This document shows, piece after piece, positions 8,378 to 15,654 of a stretch of DNA of 64,000 nt. Numbering within the stretch: the stretch's first letter is position 1; each line of letters starts with the position of its first letter. The notes beneath the pieces were generated by a model, which was not told the origin of the DNA, ran no database searches, and saw nothing but the letters and a program-made list of their open reading frames with translations. This DNA is from Sporocytophaga myxococcoides DSM 11118 (GTDB taxonomy: Bacteria > Bacteroidota > Bacteroidia > Cytophagales > Cytophagaceae), in contig NZ_AUFX01000010.1 in NCBI RefSeq assembly GCF_000426725.1, positions 62,001-126,000 on the forward strand, written 5' to 3'. Both the position numbers and the translations under genes were made by a program.

Positions 8378-8761
8378 TTATTCTCCTTCATAAAAATCTT
8401 GCAAAGCGCCAAAATATATCTCATTCCAACCTTCTACAATATCACTATAATCTTCATCCGGAATATTTGTATGCCTCAATTCTGCAGAGGTTCCTTTTTT
8501 ATCCTGATGTAATATTATAGTTACAATTGATTGAGCTTCCTGATCTCCGAAAAACCATTCCTGCACAATCTTTTTACCTTCTGCAAACTCAATATTCCTT
8601 CCGGAAATACTTCCATCCCAAAGAGAAAATTCAGATCCTGGAACAGTTGACATCTCTGCAGGTTCTCCTGACCATAGCTGAATGGTTGCAGGGTTTGTCA
8701 ATGCGGCAAATACCTCCTCTGGCTCAGCCGGAATAATATAGTACTTTTTGTAATCTTTCAC
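8378..8761 (-). CDS. SRPBCC / AHSA1-like domain protein
   Basis: The 127-residue protein is a single START-like (helix-grip) domain. It opens with YYIIPAEPEEVFAALTNPAT, the usual AHSA1 start, followed by LWSGEP, FSLWDGSISGRNIEF, KIVQEWFF, alternating strands and the C-terminal helix VEGWNEIYFGALQDFYEG. Such proteins bind hydrophobic ligands or act as Hsp90-ATPase-activator-like domains; the ligand is unknown. The length fits a complete single domain. It lies alone on the minus strand, downstream of the coiled-coil gene but separated from it by a strong hairpin. Confidence 0.82.
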   Translation of the reverse strand: MKDYKKYYIIPAEPEEVFAALTNPATIQLWSGEPAEMSTVPGSEFSLWDGSISGRNIEFAEGKKIVQEWFFGDQEAQSIVTIILHQDKKGTSAELRHTNIPDEDYSDIVEGWNEIYFGALQDFYEGE

Positions 8762-8800
8762 TTCTTATAAACTTTTATTATTGATCAATATAAAACTTAA

Positions 8801-8830
8801 AAAGCATGTCTGAAAGATCAGACATGCTTT
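8801..8830 (-). terminator. Strong terminator hairpin for the 8855-10105 gene
   Basis: A 13-bp perfect stem, AAAGCATGTCTGA (8801-8813) against TCAGACATGCTTT (8818-8830), has a four-base loop and a U run when read on the minus strand. Confidence 0.85.
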
Positions 8831-8854
8831 TAATATTTTCAGTATCAGTAATAC

Positions 8855-10105
8855 TTATTTAGATAATGTTAAAGCACTTACACCGATTTTTTTACCATCG
8901 CAGTAAAATTCGATAGTATATTTACCTGGCTTATATCTGCTACCTTTCATATAAAGGAAACCAGTTGAGTGGGAAGACTCAAGATCCAAAGTCTGCTTAT
9001 CTGTATAGAATGTCTTTTTACCATTAACAAGGAAAGTTTTATCTCCTTCAAAAAGAGTTGCTCCTCCTGGCTCAATAAAGCGCATGTAGATCTCTTTTTT
9101 ACCTTGTGCCAGATCATTCTGAGCAAGAGATATAGACATTTTAACCTGCTGAACAATCATTGCTTTGTAAGTAGCAGCTTGCTTAAGTTCCTTACCTCCA
9201 TGGCCTAAAGCTGTGATATGGATAGACTCAGCTTTTAAGGCTGCAGCTACGGATACCTTCTCAGACAATTCTACTTTTTCAGTTACAAGAGCTTTGATAG
9301 AATCATCTTTCTCCTGAAGCTGCTTGTAAAGCGTTTCCTTCTCATACTGCAAGTGCTTATTTTCAGCAGATAATGACTGAAGGCTTGCACTTGCCATGAT
9401 ATAATCCTTTTTGAAGTGGGATAGCTTTTTGTTCAATTGATTAATTGAAACTTGTTTGTTCTGAATCTGTGATTTTAAATCATCAAGTTCAGCAAGTTTA
9501 GCTCTCTCTTCACTAAGCTCTAAACCAAGTTTTTGCTTTTCTGCAATAACAATCTTAAGGCTGTCCTGAAGTCTTGTAATCTCTGCTAACTTGCCGTTAA
9601 TGTCAGATTTAAAAGTTTCTGTAGTGCTTTGTAGCTCGGCTTCAGCAATTTTTGCCTGATCTGCTTTGCTGTAGACAAAAAATGCAAGTGCTCCTAATAA
9701 CAATACGTTTGTAATCAAACTGGCAATTTTTACAAAATCAGTACCTCCTCCATTCGATTTTGGTCTGGATTCTTTTGGAGCTCTCTCAGGTTTTGATTTC
9801 ACTTCCGGCTTTGTTTCCTTAGGCTCTGGTTTAACTATTGCCTTCACCTCTGATTTTGCCTCAACTTTAGGAGTTTCAACTTTAGGTTCTTGCTTAGGTT
9901 CAACTTTTTCCAAAGGTTTTGATTCTGATTGTACAACCGGAGCTGAATCAAACTTTATCTCGTCAGTTTTTTTTGACTCAATCTTGGTCTCCTTTTTAAC
10001 ATCAGAACTAGCTGCCTGATTTTTTGTGTCATTCGGATCAGCAGGTTTCTTCTTGACTGGTCTCATGATCGGTCTGGGACCATTCATTCTAGGTTCTGGG
10101 CTCAT
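8855..10105 (-). CDS. Coiled-coil membrane protein with Pro/Lys/Glu-rich cytoplasmic tail (paralogue of 1079-2032)
   Basis: The 416-residue protein has a long disordered N-terminus (1-125) full of PKxE, EPK and KPE repeats, one membrane helix (about 128-148, ASLITNVLLLGALAFFVYS), a coiled coil (about 150-290) and a C-terminal beta domain (about 300-416). The C-terminal domain carries RFIEPGGATL and KGSRYKPGKYTIEFYCDGK, the same signatures as the operon protein at 1079-2032, so they are paralogues differing mainly in the N-terminal tail. The coil could oligomerise and hold the beta domain away from the membrane. It is monocistronic with its own terminator. Unnamed family; role unknown. Confidence 0.7.
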   Translation of the reverse strand: MSPEPRMNGPRPIMRPVKKKPADPNDTKNQAASSDVKKETKIESKKTDEIKFDSAPVVQSESKPLEKVEPKQEPKVETPKVEAKSEVKAIVKPEPKETKPEVKSKPERAPKESRPKSNGGGTDFVKIASLITNVLLLGALAFFVYSKADQAKIAEAELQSTTETFKSDINGKLAEITRLQDSLKIVIAEKQKLGLELSEERAKLAELDDLKSQIQNKQVSINQLNKKLSHFKKDYIMASASLQSLSAENKHLQYEKETLYKQLQEKDDSIKALVTEKVELSEKVSVAAALKAESIHITALGHGGKELKQAATYKAMIVQQVKMSISLAQNDLAQGKKEIYMRFIEPGGATLFEGDKTFLVNGKKTFYTDKQTLDLESSHSTGFLYMKGSRYKPGKYTIEFYCDGKKIGVSALTLSK

Positions 10106-10251
10106 GAATTATAAAGCTTTTGTTAATTGTACTAAAATGTGATTTTTTATAAAAAGATTGACAATTTACATAAACTATGAAACATCTACAATGTTTTTTA
10201 AGTATAAATCTTTTTTTTTGATTAAGCAGATTTTTACCAGGCCAAATGCAT

Positions 10252-10276
10252 AAAACGGCTCTATTAAAGTCGTTTT
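10252..10276 (-). terminator. Probable terminator after prfH
   Basis: AAAACGGCT (10252-10260) pairs with AGTCGTTTT (10268-10276) with one G-U pair. It lies 18 bases beyond the prfH stop. Confidence 0.55.
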
Positions 10277-10294
10277 TAAAATTTAATTTGACTT

Positions 10295-10909
10295 TTATAA
10301 CCTTTCATTGAATGTCCTGACAGGGTTTCCGCGCTCCAGACAGTTATGCTGATTCCATTGACTTTGTGTTTTCTTTGCTGCTTCCTCAGCATTCCAACCT
10401 AAAACCTTAGCTTTCAACCTTTCCAAAGCTTCGGCTTTATTTTGAAATTGAGACCTTCTTTCTGAGGCAACTACTGAAATTCCTGACGGCAAATGTTTTG
10501 CGCGAATGGCTGACTCAGTTTTATTAACGTGCTGGCCGCCTGGACCAGAAGCTCTGAGACTTTCAAATACAACCTCTTTGTCTTGCCAGACAAAAAAATC
10601 AGCTACATCATATGCTTTTATTCCCACAAACCAATTTTTCCTTTTATTAAATTTCCTGTATGGACTTGGTGAAATCCACAAAATAGAGCCTTCCCAGTTT
10701 GTTAAAAACTCTTTTACTTTTATGCCCTTTACCAATACAGAGACTGACAATAAGGTACCATTTAATGGTCCAATCTCTTTATCCGTGATATTAACCTGCA
10801 GACCTTCTGTTTTCGCCTCTTTAAGGAAGATTTCAAGCACCTTTGCCACCACCTTCCAGCATTCCTCCGGACCACGTCCGGAGGAAATTTGTACTAAATA
10901 TTCATTCAT
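10295..10909 (-). CDS. prfH: Peptide chain release factor H homologue
   Basis: The 204-residue, class-I release-factor-like protein lacks the codon-recognition domain of RF1/RF2 but keeps the peptidyl-tRNA hydrolysis loop ASGPGGQHVNKTESAIRA (GGQ at 124-126) and the C-terminal basic tail QSQWNQHNCLERGNPVRTF. Proteins of this type act on ribosomes whose decoding centre has been damaged, releasing the stalled peptide so that the RNA break can be sealed. The partner ligase gene rtcB ends one base before this start codon, so the two are translationally coupled. The length is typical and all key residues are present. Confidence 0.93.
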   Translation of the reverse strand: MNEYLVQISSGRGPEECWKVVAKVLEIFLKEAKTEGLQVNITDKEIGPLNGTLLSVSVLVKGIKVKEFLTNWEGSILWISPSPYRKFNKRKNWFVGIKAYDVADFFVWQDKEVVFESLRASGPGGQHVNKTESAIRAKHLPSGISVVASERRSQFQNKAEALERLKAKVLGWNAEEAAKKTQSQWNQHNCLERGNPVRTFNERL

Positions 10910-10910
10910 C

Positions 10911-12314
10911 TTATTCCTTATTCATTCTTACAATTTTTGGAAAAAACTTTCCATGAACATCCACGAGTGATTGCTGAGTTGCCATTACTTTTTCTATATC
11001 CTTATAAGCCTGAGGTGTCTCTTCCACAGTACCTCCGAGAAGGGTTACTCCTGCAGAAGAAAGCTGTTTCTTTAATGCTGACATGGTAAAGGTTTCACGG
11101 GCCCCACCTCTTGATAACCGCCTACCAGCACCGTGAGATGCTGAATTCAAAGAATCTTTGTTGCCCTTACCGACAACCAGGTAACCAGGCGAGATCATAT
11201 TGCCAGGAATAATACCCAATTCACCTTTACTGGCAGGGGTTGCACCTTTTCTGTGGACTATTACTTTTTTGTCATTGTGCCATTCTTCCCATGCAAAATT
11301 GTGATGGTTTTCAACTCTTGCTATTGGCTTTTCTCCGATTGCTTTAGCCAGATTATAATGAATTCGGTCATGACAAGCACTTGCATAATCGCCAGCAAGG
11401 TTCATGCTCTGCCAATATTCCTGCCCTGCTGCACTATTGAGCGACAACCAGGCCAAATGCTGGGCTTCTCTTGGCAGTTTACAAGTATCCATTGCAATTT
11501 TCATATAATACTTAGCAACCTCAGCTCCTAAGCCACGTGAACCTGAATGAGAAAGAACTGCAAGATATCTTCCATCAGGAAGGTCAAGAATATTACCTGC
11601 AATCAGCTCTATCAGGCCAAACTCCACAAAGTGATTTCCACCTCCGGAAGATCCAAGTTGCTTCACGGCCTTCCCATGAAGCTTTTTCAGCAAGTCAGTA
11701 TACCCGAATTCAGGCCTCTCAAGAATTTCATGATCCTGAGCAAATTCAAGCCCGCCATCCATACCAAAATGAGTGAATTCTCCCAATGCCTTCTTTAAGC
11801 TATAGGCATTCATTTGCAGGTATTTTTCAGAAAGATCAAATACTGATAGCGCCATCCTACAGCCGATATCAATACCTACTGCATATGGAATGACTGCATT
11901 ATCAGCCGACAATACCCCTCCGACAGGCAAACCATACCCCGTGTGTGCATCTGGCATCAGAGCACCCTGTAGCGATATGGGTAAACGCATGGCAAGATCC
12001 ATCTGCCTTTTCGCATTCCCATCAATATCTTTTCCTCCAATAACTTTATATGCTGCAGGCTTTTCAAGCAACTCATAAGATTCAAATGTCTGCACTTTTA
12101 CTTTAGTCACAAATGTGTTTGCTAATGGTCCCAATTGCTCATCGTTTAAGTATTCGTCAGGATTATCTTTTAAAAGAGACAGCATATTCAATATTTCTTC
12201 TTTGGCAATGTGCTTAAAATGACGCATTACTACAGCCATTGCCACGCTGCGGGATACATCGTTATGATAACCTATTTTAGTCAGGTCTTTCGTTTTAATA
12301 GTTTGTCTTCCCAT
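10911..12314 (-). CDS. rtcB: RNA ligase RtcB (PrfH-linked type)
   Basis: The 467-residue, Mn- and GTP-dependent RNA ligase joins 2',3'-cyclic phosphate or 3'-phosphate ends to 5'-OH ends. Seen: MPDAHTGYGLPVGGV (about 120-134), GIDIGCRM with the metal-binding Asp and Cys (about 147-154), GGGNHFVEFG, LSHSGSRGLG, VENHHNFAW with metal histidines, HRKGATPA with the region that takes GMP, and ASHGAGRRLSR containing the guanylylated histidine. It is the first gene of the rtcB-prfH pair. In the known system this type repairs 16S rRNA cut in the decoding centre by ribotoxins, with PrfH preparing the damaged ribosome. Confidence 0.94.
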   Translation of the reverse strand: MGRQTIKTKDLTKIGYHNDVSRSVAMAVVMRHFKHIAKEEILNMLSLLKDNPDEYLNDEQLGPLANTFVTKVKVQTFESYELLEKPAAYKVIGGKDIDGNAKRQMDLAMRLPISLQGALMPDAHTGYGLPVGGVLSADNAVIPYAVGIDIGCRMALSVFDLSEKYLQMNAYSLKKALGEFTHFGMDGGLEFAQDHEILERPEFGYTDLLKKLHGKAVKQLGSSGGGNHFVEFGLIELIAGNILDLPDGRYLAVLSHSGSRGLGAEVAKYYMKIAMDTCKLPREAQHLAWLSLNSAAGQEYWQSMNLAGDYASACHDRIHYNLAKAIGEKPIARVENHHNFAWEEWHNDKKVIVHRKGATPASKGELGIIPGNMISPGYLVVGKGNKDSLNSASHGAGRRLSRGGARETFTMSALKKQLSSAGVTLLGGTVEETPQAYKDIEKVMATQQSLVDVHGKFFPKIVRMNKE

Positions 12315-12951
12315 ATGGGTATTGACTTTTTATAATATTTGAAATAAAAATCTATTTGGCTCCTGTATGTACAAGGAGAATATTCTGAAGTCTCTGAGAC
12401 TAATTCAGAAAAAGTACTAAACACCAACATAAAACTTTGGATTTAAAACAGTTAATTATTTAACAATACTGTAGTTTCAATTTCAGAAGGCACAAAAATA
12501 TACCACCCTTCCCGAAGGAAGTATCTGAAAACAACTTAAGAGGTAAGGAAAACAGGACAAAAACAGGAAATTAATACCGGTAAAAAAACGATATTAAATA
12601 CTCTCGTAAAATCATTCTTTAATAAAGTGTACAACAAGACCATACAGAATATGGCTTCTCTGCAATACCTTCTATTTGATTTTCTTATAATAAATTAAAT
12701 GAAGTCCTGAACTTAAAACTAAGCTGTCAGTTGAATGGGTGATATGTATAATGAGGTTTGCAACATAATGTCCTCCTTTTCAAAAAATCTTGGGAGATCT
12801 GCTCTGCAAAGATAAACGTTTTTTTCCAAAACACATTAAATGATCCATATTATTTTACACAATGATCACTTAAAAAAACTTCAGCTTCAAATTATGGCCA
12901 ACTTGTAAGAAATATCCGGTTATTCCCCTATAAATACATCGTAATTTTACC
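12315..12951. other. Non-coding spacer, about 640 bp
   Basis: The spacer lies between the divergent rtcB and amt genes. Stops occur in all frames and no ORF looks protein-like. Local small hairpins exist (for example GTCTCTGAGAC near 12390), but I see no RNA gene, repeat family or riboswitch. Confidence 0.5.
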
Positions 12952-12959
12952 TAAATTTG
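12952..12959 (+). promoter_or_regulatory. Candidate -7 box (TAAATTTG) abutting the amt start
   Basis: TAAATTTG fits TAnnTTTG but ends one base before the ATG at 12960. If it is the true promoter, transcription begins a few bases inside that ATG and translation would start at the in-frame ATG at 13008 instead. No -33 TTTG is seen. Confidence 0.3.
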
Positions 12960-14381
12960 ATGCGTTTTTTTACGAAACCTAACCAGGTAACTCAAAAAAT
13001 TAACCAAATGACCAGAAAATTATCAATTATTCCATTTATCGTTTTAATTGGCATTGCCCTAATCACTTTATTAATAACAGGTATTCCGAGTGTAAATACA
13101 ATTGACTATTGGACGAAATACAAAGACCAGTTAAGTGCAGGAGATACAGCCTGGATGCTCACAGCTGCTGCTCTGGTTTTATTGATGACGCCAGGGCTCG
13201 CATTTTTCTATGGGGGAATGGTTAACCCTAGAAACGTAATTTCTACGATGCTTCAGAGCTTCATTTGTATGGCGGTCATTTCTGTCTTATGGATAGTTGT
13301 AGGCTTTAGCCTTTCTTTCGGAGAAAGTATCGACGGATGGATCGGCAATCCTTTTACTTATTTCTTTCTTGATGGAGTAGCTGAAGGTAAACCATGGGTA
13401 AACGCTCCTACTATTCCACTTCTGTTATTTGCTCTTTATCAGCTGAAATTCGCTATCATCACACCTGCATTAATTACAGGTGCTTTTGCTGAGCGTATTC
13501 GTTTTACTTCATATATTCTGTTCATTTGTCTTTTTTGCATTTTCATTTATACCCCGCTTGCCCACTGGACATGGCATCCTGAAGGTATTTTATATAACCT
13601 TGGAGTTCTAGACTTTGCAGGAGGAACTGTTGTTCATATGTCTGCGGGTTGGGCTGCTCTGGCTTCTGCCCTTTATTTGCATCAGAGGAAAGAAGCAGAA
13701 CATAATCCAGCCAACATACCATTAGTTATGCTGGGAACAGGATTATTATGGTTTGGATGGTTTGGATTCAACGCTGGATCTGCACTTGGTGCTAATCAAC
13801 TTGCAGTATCTGCTGCCATGACGACAACAGGTGCTTCTGCAGCTGCAGCCCTTGCCTGGATTTTCTTTGACACTGTCAAAGGTAAAAAACCAAGCGCACT
13901 GGGAATGTGTATCGGGGCAGTAGTAGGACTTGTGGCAATTACCCCTGCTGCAGGGTTTGTTACAATACCTCATTCTATTTTCATAGGTGTTATTGCAAGT
14001 CTTATCTCTAACAAACTAGTTGACTGGAGAACCAGCAAAACTACACTTGATGATACACTCGACGTGTTCCCCTGCCATGGTGTAGGAGGAATGGTAGGAA
14101 TGGTTTTAACTGGAGTATTCGCTACTAGTGCTGTAAACCCTATTATACCTGATGGTGACAATGGCCTATTCTTTGGAGAAACAAAACTATTCCTTCATCA
14201 TTTGGCTGCACTCATTGGCGTTTCTGTATTCGCATTCGGTGGATCTTACCTTCTGTTAATGTTTACTAACTGGATTTCTCCGCTAAGAGTTAATGAAGAC
14301 GATGAAAAAGCTGGCTTAGATTCCAGTCAACACGGAGAAGGTTATTTATCCTGGGTAAAAAATGACCTTGAGCATTCATAG
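12960..14381 (+). CDS. amt: Ammonium transporter (second Amt, not PII-linked)
   Basis: The channel has about 473 residues. An N-terminal hydrophobic helix (IIPFIVLIGIALITLLITGI) that could be a signal or extra membrane segment is followed by the Amt core: GDTAWMLTAAALVLLMTPGL, FFYGGMV, DFAGGTVVHMSAGWAALASA with the first pore histidine, LLWFGWFGFNAGSA, and DVFPCHGVGGMVGMVLTG with the second. It is only distantly similar to the Amt at 2039-3418: it has the canonical AGDTAW/FYGG N-terminus, whereas the other has a helical extension. No PII gene is adjacent. The start is uncertain: ATG 12960 is used here, but ATG 13008 is a good alternative because a -7-like box sits at 12952-12959. Confidence 0.92.
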   Translation: MRFFTKPNQVTQKINQMTRKLSIIPFIVLIGIALITLLITGIPSVNTIDYWTKYKDQLSAGDTAWMLTAAALVLLMTPGLAFFYGGMVNPRNVISTMLQSFICMAVISVLWIVVGFSLSFGESIDGWIGNPFTYFFLDGVAEGKPWVNAPTIPLLLFALYQLKFAIITPALITGAFAERIRFTSYILFICLFCIFIYTPLAHWTWHPEGILYNLGVLDFAGGTVVHMSAGWAALASALYLHQRKEAEHNPANIPLVMLGTGLLWFGWFGFNAGSALGANQLAVSAAMTTTGASAAAALAWIFFDTVKGKKPSALGMCIGAVVGLVAITPAAGFVTIPHSIFIGVIASLISNKLVDWRTSKTTLDDTLDVFPCHGVGGMVGMVLTGVFATSAVNPIIPDGDNGLFFGETKLFLHHLAALIGVSVFAFGGSYLLLMFTNWISPLRVNEDDEKAGLDSSQHGEGYLSWVKNDLEHS

Positions 14382-14412
14382 AACATTAACCAACCTTATA
14401 AGATAATTAAAT

Positions 14413-14447
14413 AAAAAGGGCAAAAGAATTTATCTTCTGCCCTTTTT
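14413..14447. terminator. Bidirectional terminator
   Basis: AAAAAGGGCA (14413-14422) pairs with TGCCCTTTTT (14438-14447). A-rich and T-rich flanks let it work for both the amt gene and the convergent S4-domain gene. Confidence 0.85.
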
Positions 14448-14463
14448 ATCTTTTAGGTAAAAA

Positions 14464-14682
14464 CTAATACGCCTTTTTTATCTTCACTTTCTCACCCTGG
14501 AATTCTACCACATCCCCATCTCTCAATTTTTTTCTTTTCTGAGTTTCAACTGCACCATTTACAATCACTTCTCCATCAACAATAAACGTATTAGCCTCAC
14601 CGCCAGTACCGGTGAGACCGGTAATTTTAAGCAACTTATTTAATTCAATAAATTCGTAGCCTTCTAATTCAAATTCAGTCAT
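14464..14682 (-). CDS. S4-domain RNA-binding protein (YbcJ/YaaA type)
   Basis: The 72-residue protein is essentially one S4 domain: FIELNKLLKITGLTGTGGEA, then the strand FIVDGEVIVNGAVET with the invariant Gly turn, and RKKLRDGDVVEF. The S4 fold binds structured RNA, often rRNA. Stand-alone small S4 proteins of this type have no settled role. I start at ATG 14682; an upstream TTG at 14706 would overlap a TACCTTTG promoter box on the same strand, so the longer form is unlikely. Confidence 0.85.
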   Translation of the reverse strand: MTEFELEGYEFIELNKLLKITGLTGTGGEANTFIVDGEVIVNGAVETQKRKKLRDGDVVEFQGEKVKIKKAY

Positions 14683-14703
14683 TATTATTTTAATTAAGGA
14701 ACC

Positions 14704-14711
14704 CAAAGGTA
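14704..14711 (-). promoter_or_regulatory. -7 box (TACCTTTG on minus strand) for the S4 gene
   Basis: CAAAGGTA on the plus strand reads TACCTTTG on the minus strand, 21 bases before ATG 14682. It decides the start codon of the S4 gene. Confidence 0.5.
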
Positions 14712-15035
14712 GTAATAATTAAATAACATATCTATACCAAATGCCACAATGGCTTACACTTGTTCAACAACTACTTATTACCCTCAATAAAATTTGATTG
14801 CATTGAGAATTTAAAAGTTCTCCGATAAAACATTTTGCTTCCATCTTTAATCCACAACCCATAGAAAAAATTCCGAAAAACTGTATCGGAAAACAAAAGC
14901 ACTTATCAAACCAGTAATATACAGTATAACAGAAAGCCTATTTAATCTGATATTCTTTTCATTGGGAATAGATATTATCGAACCTGTACGATAAATTTAA
15001 ACTGAATACCGATAAACGAAGATTACTATATATTC
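14712..15035. other. Non-coding spacer, about 320 bp
   Basis: This AT-rich DNA upstream of the S4 gene and downstream of the Lrp-type gene has no open frame of note. A weak pairing of CCGATA near 15009 with TATCGG near 15040 may end the regulator transcript. I see nothing else. Confidence 0.4.
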
Positions 15036-15497
15036 TTATATCGGCAGCTCAGTCGAATTCTTAATCTCCCCCATCACGAATACACTATGAGTACTTCCTA
15101 TATTCTCAATGGAAGCCAGTTTATTCATTATGAAATTTTGATATTCAGGCATGTCCTTTACCATCACCTTCAACATAAAATCATATTGTCCTGAGACGTT
15201 ATAGCACTCTGTCACTTCTTTTAGTGAAACTATATCATTTACAAACTTTTTCCCTATACCTTTTTCATGCTGCTTTAAGGTCACATTGCAAAAGACAACC
15301 AGTCCTTTATTCAATTTATGGTTATCTAATAAAGCAACATATTTCTTAATATAACCATCACGCTCCAATCGCTTGATCCGCTCGTGAACCGGTGTTGGGG
15401 TAAGATTAAGCTTATTTGCCAACTCCTTTGTAGTGAGTGTTGAATCCTTTTGAAGCAATTTCAACAGTCTGATATCCAAATCATCTAATTCAGTCAT
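15036..15497 (-). CDS. Lrp/AsnC family transcriptional regulator
   Basis: The 153-residue regulator has an N-terminal winged helix-turn-helix (DLDIRLLKLLQKDSTLTTKE, then LNLTPTPVHERIKRLERDGY) and a C-terminal ligand-binding RAM domain (VTECYNVSGQYDFMLKVMVK). Lrp-type proteins form octamers or hexadecamers that sense amino acids. It is divergently transcribed from metE across a 157-base spacer with good promoter boxes in both directions, so control of metE, probably in response to methionine or another amino acid, and of itself is the natural inference. The length is complete. Confidence 0.93.
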   Translation of the reverse strand: MTELDDLDIRLLKLLQKDSTLTTKELANKLNLTPTPVHERIKRLERDGYIKKYVALLDNHKLNKGLVVFCNVTLKQHEKGIGKKFVNDIVSLKEVTECYNVSGQYDFMLKVMVKDMPEYQNFIMNKLASIENIGSTHSVFVMGEIKNSTELPI

Positions 15498-15552
15498 AGA
15501 TAAATTTTCTTTTTAAGATCCTTTCGAACCACAAATACAGATTTTTATTCCA

Positions 15553-15583
15553 CAAAAATAAACACAAAAGATATTTATTTCAA
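15553..15583 (-). promoter_or_regulatory. Promoter of the Lrp-type gene
   Basis: On the minus strand TTG (15581-15583) is followed after 20 bases by TATTTTTG (15553-15560), matching the Bacteroidota TTG-N19/21-TAnnTTTG promoter. It is about 55 bases upstream of the start. Confidence 0.55.
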
Positions 15584-15620
15584 TTTTTAACCAAAATTAT
15601 AGTATTAAGATCTACCAACA

Positions 15621-15649
15621 TAGATTTGTAAAGAATTTATATCTACAAA
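15621..15649 (+). promoter_or_regulatory. metE -7 box with overlapping inverted repeat (candidate operator)
   Basis: TAGATTTG (15621-15628) fits TAnnTTTG and would start a leader of about 20 bases. It overlaps the perfect inverted repeat TTTGTA (15625-15630) / TACAAA (15644-15649). A repressor bound there would cover both the promoter and the start region, so it is a candidate site for the divergent Lrp-type regulator. Confidence 0.4.
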
Positions 15650-15654
15650 CAACT

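Noticed and set aside
15498-15654. Cobalamin or SAM riboswitch before metE
   Set aside because: The spacer is only 157 bases, AT-rich and without the conserved stems; promoter boxes fill it instead.
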